From a virus: 20,658 nt of DNA. Both the position numbers and the translations under genes were made by a program. How positions within the stretch are numbered: position 1 is the stretch's first letter; each line of letters opens with the position of its first letter. The notes beneath the pieces are model-generated. The model saw only the letters and a program-made list of their open reading frames with translations, did not search any database and was not told the origin of the DNA. The stretch covers positions 1-20,658 of the IMG/VR virus record IMGVR_UViG_3300025132_000390; one strand, 5' to 3'. Below, piece after piece: positions 16,481 to 20,658 of this stretch.

Positions 16481-17164
16481 CTAATATCCTCCTCCGCCGC
16501 CTCCGCCGCCGCCGCCTCCGCCGCCGCCAAATGAGGTAACACCTGTTCCTGCTGTTATTGTTTCAGTTGCTGATCCTAAATCAAAAGTAGATCCCGCACC
16601 TACCTCGCCAACAGCTACTAATTCTTCACCAGTATCTGGTTCTGCATCACTTACAATTAATTCATTTTCTGATAATAATATATTAATTACCATTTCAGAA
16701 CCTAAGGTAGTTACTTGAAAATGTAATCTCATACTTATTGAATGCATATCAGCACTATTTACTATATCAACTTGTTGAACTCGTATATAAGGTAACCAGA
16801 ATGCAATATCTTCATTTAATGTATCTTCTAATTGTGTTCTTAAATCTTCTGTATTATTATCAAATAATATTTCTCTAATTCTAGTACCAAAATTAGGTTG
16901 CATATATCTTTCACCCTTATATGTCATTAATAAATTTTTTAAATTTGATAATGATTGTTCTTCAGTTGAATATGTTTGAGTAAAAACTCCAGTACCACCA
17001 GCAGATCCGGAAGCGTAACTTCCTACATCACCAAATGTTGCAGATCTAAAAAAATCTGTATGAGCTCTCGATGATTTATTAAAAGGTAATGGAACGCCTA
17101 TAGCTACATCAGGCGTTTCATTAATTGGTTGATATTGATATACTGGTCGTTTTTTTAGTGCCAT
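16481..17164 (-). CDS. 25: Baseplate wedge protein, gp25/GpW family, with poly-glycine tail (227 aa)
   Basis: Wedge component that contacts the gp6 equivalent and connects baseplate to sheath in contractile tails. The GPW_gp25 domain lies at about 72-165: LSNLKNLLMTYKGERYMQP (72-90), NFGTRIREILFDNN (91-104), LRTQLEDTLNEDIAFWLPYI (108-127) and a following strand VQQVDIVN. T4 gp25 is 132 aa. Here there are about 70 extra N-terminal residues, including a Gly/Ser-rich segment (SYASGSAGGTG), and a C-terminal extension (about 175-227) ending in 14 consecutive Gly and a final Tyr. The start overlaps the preceding stop as TAATG, so translation is probably coupled; only weak purine-rich sequence serves as an SD. 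The Gly tail is GC-rich within an AT-rich gene. Confidence 0.88.
   Translation of the reverse strand: MALKKRPVYQYQPINETPDVAIGVPLPFNKSSRAHTDFFRSATFGDVGSYASGSAGGTGVFTQTYSTEEQSLSNLKNLLMTYKGERYMQPNFGTRIREILFDNNTEDLRTQLEDTLNEDIAFWLPYIRVQQVDIVNSADMHSISMRLHFQVTTLGSEMVINILLSENELIVSDAEPDTGEELVAVGEVGAGSTFDLGSATETITAGTGVTSFGGGGGGGGGGGGGGY
16487..16528 (-). repeat. GGN triplet tract encoding 14 glycines
   Basis: Forty-two bases consist only of GGC (9) and GGA (5) codons in the last part of the gp25-like gene, just before Tyr and TAG. The tract stands out sharply in base composition from its AT-rich surroundings. Such near-perfect triplet runs can change length by slippage. The final GGA codons also resemble Shine-Dalgarno cores, but they lie too far from the next ATG to be its main site. 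Confidence 0.9.
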
Positions 17165-17616
17165 TATCTATTTTTCTTTTTATCAATTGCTTTCATTAAT
17201 CCACTATAATCTTTTGTCATTGCATTAACAGTTGTTGCAACTTTTTCATTTGACATATTAACAGGCTCGCCATTAATACCAGTTGCTGCTAATGATTGAG
17301 GTTGTCTATTCATACTAAATGACTCTGCCATGTCTGATTTAAAACTATTCATGGTAGGATATTCTTCTTGCATTATAGATGGTCCATTAGATGGTACTCC
17401 TGAAGTTTCATTTAGTATATCATTTAACATATTATTTTTGGTAAAACGTTTTTTCTTACGTTTAATAGGATTACTTGCCATCTCATTTAAATTCATGCCA
17501 TGATTTATAACTTTATTAAAATGAGACTTTTGTTCTGTCAGTATTTCTTTAACCGCTGACTTTACTTCTTCACGTATTATTTTACGTAAAATTTTAACAA
17601 ATGACTTTGAACTCAT
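17164..17616 (-). CDS. Unknown hydrophilic protein in the baseplate cluster (150 aa)
   Basis: Not recognised. Residues 5-30 form a strongly amphipathic basic helix (FVKILRKIIREEVKSAVKEI), followed by a basic patch (NPIKRKKKRFTKNN, about 50-63). The remainder is polar and low in hydrophobics, with many Asn, Ser and Met, so much of it may be disordered. It ends in KKKNR. A strong GGAG lies 7 bases before the ATG. The 44-base gap upstream carries one ATATTTATW motif. Its stop overlaps the start of the gp25-like gene by one base, which suggests the two products are made in linked amounts. It could be a small assembly factor or an inner-baseplate protein, but this rests on position alone. Confidence 0.6.
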   Translation of the reverse strand: MSSKSFVKILRKIIREEVKSAVKEILTEQKSHFNKVINHGMNLNEMASNPIKRKKKRFTKNNMLNDILNETSGVPSNGPSIMQEEYPTMNSFKSDMAESFSMNRQPQSLAATGINGEPVNMSNEKVATTVNAMTKDYSGLMKAIDKKKNR

Positions 17617-17632
17617 ATAGTTTCTCCTTTTT

Positions 17633-17641
17633 TATAAATAT
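17633..17641 (-). promoter_or_regulatory. Intergenic ATATTTATW motif upstream of the 150-aa gene
   Basis: The coding strand reads ATATTTATA 16 bases before the ATG, with GGAG between motif and start. Flanks are ATTAG before and AAAA after, similar to the copy before the 216-aa gene. It could be a late promoter element or an AU-rich RNA-processing site. Confidence 0.35.
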
Positions 17642-17660
17642 CTAATTTATGAAGAATTGA

Positions 17661-17918
17661 TCAAACAACTTTACCTTTACCTGCACCAGTTCCTGTTCCT
17701 ATACCTACATCCATTCCTGAGTCAATGTCGGTTGTAGTTGTTCCAACTTCTGTTATTACATCTCCTGATCTTACGAAGGCGTCTATGGCTCTTGCAAGAC
17801 CGGATGCGACTTCTTCAATTCCTTGAGCTTGATCTTTTACAGCTTCTCCACCTTTTTGGCCTTGGGCTGATAATGTTGCTTTTATTGCTTCTTTCAAAGC
17901 GGCTGTTTGTAATGGCAT
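17661..17918 (-). CDS. Small conserved-looking tail-cluster protein (85 aa)
   Basis: Begins MPLQTAALKEAIKATLSAQG. The pattern of an N-terminal helix, a second helix (IEEVASGLARAIDAFVRSGD, about 34-53), a short Thr/Val strand and a Gly/Thr tail (GIGTGTGAGKGKVV) is one I associate with unnamed small proteins of contractile phages, often near spike genes. There is no signal peptide or transmembrane segment. A strong AAGGAG lies 8 bases before the ATG. It is 12 bases downstream of the gp5-like gene. Its position directly after the hub/spike protein raises the possibility of a spike-tip or hub accessory role, although no PAAR motif is seen. Confidence 0.65.
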   Translation of the reverse strand: MPLQTAALKEAIKATLSAQGQKGGEAVKDQAQGIEEVASGLARAIDAFVRSGDVITEVGTTTTDIDSGMDVGIGTGTGAGKGKVV

Positions 17919-17930
17919 ATTAATTCTCCT

Positions 17931-18992
17931 TTATTGTTTCATTTCTTCTAATAATTTTTGAATCTCTTGTAATTTTGGTAATGCATCAGATGCACCCGTT
18001 GGTCCTGCAGGAGTTGCATATCTAGATTTTCCTTCTGCAAGATCAACACATATTTGTAGCCATGGCTCTATAATTTTTGTAAAATATCTATTTGCATCTA
18101 TTTGCCAATCTGGGATACAAAATTTAATATCTTTTGCAGATACTAAAATTATTGAATGTTTCTTAGCATTAAATATTATTCTTTCAGAACCTATAATTAC
18201 CTGAGATTCTTTATAGTCTTTTAATTTTTCTGGTTCTGGATCTACACCTATACCTTCTTGAGCCAAATCAAATCGTTCTAGTTTTTGTTTGGTAGTTAAA
18301 TATATAAAACTTTTATCATCATTAGGTTCTTCAATTTTGTAATATGGATCATATGTCCCTCCTCCAGAATATCCTTCTAATAATCCTTTAACCTCTGTTG
18401 TTAAAAATATACATGCATCTCCAGCCTTGTCACCTTTCCAAAATGGCTTTTCTTTGTATTTATCTAATTTTACATGAGTACTACTAAATCTTAAAATAGA
18501 TCCAAATCTTGATGCTCTAATTGTATCTCCTTGAAATGGTTGAATTGGTAATACGGCCTTTTCTTCAAATGATATTTGTTGGGGCTCAGCTCCAGGTGCA
18601 ACTTTTGATATACCATCAGAACTATAACTTCTACCAGATACTCTTGCATCTTGTATAAATGGCATAATAGTGTTATTTACTATTCCATGTGCATTAACAA
18701 GATTAATATAAAATAATCGCTGTTCTTTTGTTGCTTCAGCTTTACCATCAATTGCACTATAACATAAAACTTGTTCACCATATAATGGAACTTGTAACAT
18801 AGTAGGATCACCAGGTATAGCCCAGGCCTCAGATGAACCGCCTGCAAATTTACCTCGTATCCTTACTCGTATAGACATAGGAGGTAGATCTTGAGGTGGA
18901 TCTGATTCAGGATCTTGGAATTTATCAAAAAGTGTATGATCTGATTCAGGTTCAAGTACCTGGCATATCTGTAAGTTCAGAGCTGTTATCAT
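17931..18992 (-). CDS. Baseplate hub/spike protein, gp5-like OB-fold and beta-helix, no lysozyme domain (353 aa)
   Basis: Probable equivalent of P2 GpV/T4 gp5, the central spike of the contractile tail. An OB-fold-like domain covers about 38-100 (MSIRVRIRGKF, AIPGDPTMLQVPLYGEQVLC). Next comes QPFQGDTIRASRFGSILRFS (151-170), matching the 'P..GD.I..GRFG.SIR' element of gp5-like hubs in T4-related cyanophages. A beta-helix-like part follows: SFIYLTTKQKL (228-238), SQVIIGSERIIFNAKKHSII (263-282). The last 14 residues form a short coiled coil. T4 gp5 is 575 aa with a lysozyme domain; nothing like it is visible here. The ATG at 18992 is preferred because residues 8-38 look like genuine coding sequence leading into the OB-fold, and because GGAG lies 10 bases upstream. 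The next Met (residue 39) is inside the OB-fold. This start overlaps the 136-aa gene by 41 bases in another frame. Confidence 0.72.
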   Translation of the reverse strand: MITALNLQICQVLEPESDHTLFDKFQDPESDPPQDLPPMSIRVRIRGKFAGGSSEAWAIPGDPTMLQVPLYGEQVLCYSAIDGKAEATKEQRLFYINLVNAHGIVNNTIMPFIQDARVSGRSYSSDGISKVAPGAEPQQISFEEKAVLPIQPFQGDTIRASRFGSILRFSSTHVKLDKYKEKPFWKGDKAGDACIFLTTEVKGLLEGYSGGGTYDPYYKIEEPNDDKSFIYLTTKQKLERFDLAQEGIGVDPEPEKLKDYKESQVIIGSERIIFNAKKHSIILVSAKDIKFCIPDWQIDANRYFTKIIEPWLQICVDLAEGKSRYATPAGPTGASDALPKLQEIQKLLEEMKQ

Positions 18993-19362
18993 TACTCTTT
19001 ATCTCCGGTTTATTTGTTTCTTTTATATTTTGAATTTCTTCTTCAGCTTCTTCTAATAGTCGTTTTCTTTCATCTTCAGATAATCCAAATTCATTTCCGT
19101 CATCGTCTTTCGAATTTGCAGATACTAATCTTTGTACTACAGCTGATAGTTTAACCAATGCGTCATCATTTTTAACTGATACTTCTAAATAGTCTTTTAT
19201 CATTGGGACTATTACTGTAGCATCACCTATATTTTTTATCATAGGTTCTAAATTTTTTATTAATGCATCAATTTGTCGTGACTTCTTTTTTGAATTATGA
19301 TATACATCACGCATTAGATCAGAAAAGTTTGTACCTTTAAATAATTCGAATTCTTGACTCAT
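18952..19362 (-). CDS. Helical protein of unknown role, upstream of the hub gene (136 aa)
   Basis: Predicted almost wholly alpha-helical: FELFKGTNFSDLMRDVYHNS, then KKKSRQIDALIKNLEPMI, a conserved-looking DATVIVPMIKDYLEVSVKND (48-67) and LVKLSAVVQRL. A strongly acidic segment follows (DDDGNEFGLSEDERKRLLEEAEEEI, about 91-115), then a polar tail. I have the impression of similar unnamed proteins in other T4-like marine phages but cannot assign a function. There is no membrane segment. AAGGA lies 7 bases before the ATG, and an ATATTTATW motif is in the 36-base gap upstream. Its last 41 bases overlap the start of the gp5-like gene, so translation of the hub is probably coupled to it. A chaperone or assembly partner of the hub would fit this arrangement, but that is inference. 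Confidence 0.65.
   Translation of the reverse strand: MSQEFELFKGTNFSDLMRDVYHNSKKKSRQIDALIKNLEPMIKNIGDATVIVPMIKDYLEVSVKNDDALVKLSAVVQRLVSANSKDDDGNEFGLSEDERKRLLEEAEEEIQNIKETNKPEIKSNDNSSELTDMPGT
19003..19006 (-). promoter_or_regulatory. Ribosome binding site of the gp5-like gene, inside the 136-aa gene
   Basis: GGAG on the coding strand, 10 bases before the ATG at 18992, slightly longer than ideal spacing. It lies within the coding sequence of the preceding gene and supports the overlapping start over the next in-frame Met at residue 39, which lacks such a site. Confidence 0.5.
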
Positions 19363-19376
19363 AATTTATCCTTTTA

Positions 19377-19385
19377 TATAAATAT
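19377..19385 (-). promoter_or_regulatory. Intergenic ATATTTATW motif upstream of the 136-aa gene
   Basis: The coding strand reads ATATTTATA 14 bases before the ATG, followed by TAAAAGGA, which holds the Shine-Dalgarno. It lies between the sigma-factor gene and the start of the baseplate run, where a late promoter would be expected. It is the T4 late core reversed, so function is unproven. Confidence 0.38.
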
Positions 19386-19398
19386 GAGTATCTTGGGT

Positions 19399-20166
19399 TT
19401 ATGATATCATATAACCGGATTTTGAATATGTTCCAAACATTTTTTGATAATCTCGTTTCATTACATTTAAGACTTTTGTAATGTTTTGAGTTTTAAGACC
19501 AGTTCTTTCTCTTATTAAAATATAAAGAGCTTTTTTATTGAAGTTTTCTATATTTTCTCGTATTCTAAATAATTCTAATATTGTATCTGCTACTACAATA
19601 TCACGTTTATTTGTAAAAATAGAATTCATATTTTTATCATACCATTCAACCCATAAATTTGTAAACTCTTTTAAAGATTCTTGATGATCAGATAATGCAA
19701 CTTCTGCTGATATATTTCTTCTTTCATCTAAAATATCAGTACTCATACGAGCTTTCATTTTAGCATAATTAGCATTATTTTGTATTATCAAATAATTTTT
19801 TGCTATTATAGAAAAGTATGAAAATGCTTTACCTTTTCCTTCTTGAAATTTATCTATTTTTTGTACCAGAAATGCAACTACTTCTGCTTTAACATCTTCA
19901 TATGGTACATCAAAATATGAAAATTTAAATGTATGATAAATATTTTCAACTAGTTTATTAAATGGATAATTAATAAATTCTTTAAAAACTTTATTTCTTT
20001 TACTCCAACTAGGTTCTGTATTATATGCAATTATTGCTTTATCTGTTATGTAAGTGAAATATTGTTTTTTAGAAGGTTTACGGCCTCTTCTTACGCGAGG
20101 TCCATTTTCTTCCAAATCCTTCATTTCGGCTGCATGCCATTCATAAAATTTATCTACCGGTCCCAT
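19399..20166 (-). CDS. 55: Late-transcription sigma factor, T4 gp55-like, extended (255 aa)
   Basis: Directs host RNA polymerase to phage late promoters. A sigma region 2-like segment is visible at about 58-135: NKVFKEFINYPFNKLVENIY (58-77), FKFSYFDVPYEDVKAEVVAF (80-99), then KIDKFQEGKGKAFSYFSIIA (103-122) and KNYLII. This is the gp55 pattern of 'D.....KFD..K...YAYF..I..N'. T4 gp55 is 185 aa. Here there is a basic RRGRKPSKKQ stretch at 26-35, reminiscent of an AT-hook, and a C-terminal helical extension with a possible helix-turn-helix (about 205-240: ALYILIRERTGLKTQNITKV). T4 gp55 has no region 4 and relies on gp33 instead. AAGGGA precedes the ATG, and the start directly abuts the TAA of the 94-aa gene. 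Family call is good; the role of the extensions is inferred. Confidence 0.8.
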   Translation of the reverse strand: MGPVDKFYEWHAAEMKDLEENGPRVRRGRKPSKKQYFTYITDKAIIAYNTEPSWSKRNKVFKEFINYPFNKLVENIYHTFKFSYFDVPYEDVKAEVVAFLVQKIDKFQEGKGKAFSYFSIIAKNYLIIQNNANYAKMKARMSTDILDERRNISAEVALSDHQESLKEFTNLWVEWYDKNMNSIFTNKRDIVVADTILELFRIRENIENFNKKALYILIRERTGLKTQNITKVLNVMKRDYQKMFGTYSKSGYMIS

Positions 20167-20451
20167 TTAAAATCCCTTATTTAAATCATCGTAAATATCC
20201 TTAAGTTCTTTAAAGGCAAATCCAGTTTCATCATCTGCTTCAAATGATCCTAATCGATCGATTTGTTTTAATTTTGAATTTGATTCGCCAATTTGAGTTT
20301 TTAATTTTTGAAAAAATGTATAATATTCAGTATTTGAATTTTCTAATTCTTCAATATATTCAGATTGTGATTCTTGTTTTCTTAATTGATTAATATTAAC
20401 AAATATTGATATTAATAATATTACTGATAAGATTATAATAGTTGTTATCAT
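20167..20451 (-). CDS. Small protein with one N-terminal membrane segment (94 aa)
   Basis: Residues 3-22 are hydrophobic (TTIIILSVILLISIFVNI) and probably span the inner membrane. They are followed by a helical, coiled-coil-prone region (25-65: QLRKQESQSEYIEELENSN and onward). The C-terminal half includes LKQIDRLGSFEADDETGFAF (61-80), which looks conserved and reminds me of unnamed T4-like phage proteins. There is no signal-peptidase site or lipobox. A clear GGAG precedes the ATG by 8 bases. The start overlaps the upstream stop as ATGA, and the stop abuts the gp55-like start, so three genes are translationally linked. An inner-membrane spanin subunit has this layout too, but no partner is present and the conserved acidic C-terminus argues against it. 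Function unknown. Confidence 0.65.
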   Translation of the reverse strand: MITTIIILSVILLISIFVNINQLRKQESQSEYIEELENSNTEYYTFFQKLKTQIGESNSKLKQIDRLGSFEADDETGFAFKELKDIYDDLNKGF

Positions 20452-20658
20452 TTGTTATCTCCAAATAAATCCTTAAACATTTCTTGTGCATTAACTTTTA
20501 TGTTAGGATTAGTTATTGTTTTTGTTTTTCTTTTTATAGGTGCTGTTTGAATAGGTTTATTATTATTCCATCTTTCATATTCAATTCTTGCAGCCATACA
20601 ATCAGCTTGGTGCATAACAAATCCTAAATTAGTTTTTAATTTTGCATCTGCTGTTCTT
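20448..20658 (-). CDS. C-terminal end of an unknown gene, cut by window edge
   Basis: Open frame entering from the right edge; 69 residues plus TGA are visible. The readable part includes NLGFVMHQADCMAARIEYER, then a basic, probably disordered linker (IKRKTKTITNPN), and ends AQEMFKDLFGDNK. The frame is supported by the ATGA overlap with the next gene, which is typical of this operon, and by the absence of stops. I do not recognise the family. The short helical C-terminal motif after a linker could be a docking peptide, but this is speculation. Confidence 0.55.
   Translation of the reverse strand, partial: RTADAKLKTNLGFVMHQADCMAARIEYERWNNNKPIQTAPIKRKTKTITNPNIKVNAQEMFKDLFGDNK

Noticed and set aside
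16487-16528. Poly-glycine tract as a programmed frameshift site into the gp6-like gene
   Set aside because: The gp25-like frame ends in its own TAG, and the gp6-like gene has its own ATG and strong AGGAG. No slippery heptamer is present.
1-20658. A defence system, CRISPR array or tRNA in the window
   Set aside because: Every gap is under 60 bases, no spaced direct repeats or cloverleaf-like GC stems were seen, and the identifiable proteins are structural, regulatory or replicative phage functions.

Overview
The window is a compact, AT-rich piece of a tailed-phage genome of the contractile (myovirus, T4-like) type. All fifteen genes lie on the minus strand and are packed with gaps of 0 to about 58 bases or small overlaps. 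There is no room for other genes, and I saw no tRNA, rRNA, CRISPR array, insertion sequence or plus-strand gene. Transcription runs from high to low coordinates. Most starts are preceded by a Shine-Dalgarno-like AAAGGA, AGGGA or GGAG, so the host reads ordinary SD signals. The low GC, the Ser/Gly-rich structural proteins and the mix of genes suggest an uncultured aquatic, probably marine, phage. The host cannot be fixed from the sequence.

In transcription order, the upstream part (20658 to about 18950) holds the end of an unknown gene, a small membrane-anchored protein, a T4 gp55-like late-transcription sigma factor, and a helical 136-aa protein. The baseplate block follows (about 18990 to 5140). 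It contains a gp5-like hub/spike protein with an OB-fold but no lysozyme domain, two small proteins, the gp25-like wedge protein ending in 14 consecutive glycines, the gp6/GpJ-like wedge protein, a DNRLRE-like protein, an unrecognised 1002-aa protein, and a giant 1755-aa protein that contains a GpI/gp7-like tail-protein core plus lectin-like modules. The order hub/spike, gp25, gp6, gp7/GpI matches V-W-J-I of P2 and T4-related contractile machines, with two extra proteins inserted between J and I.

The downstream part (5083 to 313) encodes four probable baseplate-periphery or adsorption proteins of 216, 423, 754 and 168 aa. The 754-aa protein is a concanavalin/LamG-like protein whose fold appears to be interrupted by a beta-repeat insert. 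It shares a 40-residue C-terminal module with the 423-aa protein. The last gene, cut by the left edge, is a T7 endonuclease I-like Holliday-junction resolvase.

Together the genes look like a late operon: the sigma factor would switch on late transcription, the baseplate and fibre genes follow, and the resolvase would debranch replicated DNA before packaging. Four short intergenic gaps carry the same coding-strand motif ATATTTATW, the reverse complement of the T4 late-promoter core. Whether it is a promoter or an RNA-processing site is open. I found no defence or other non-virion system here. The most novel items are the 1002-aa protein, the 1755-aa fusion, the extended gp55-like factor and the intergenic motif.
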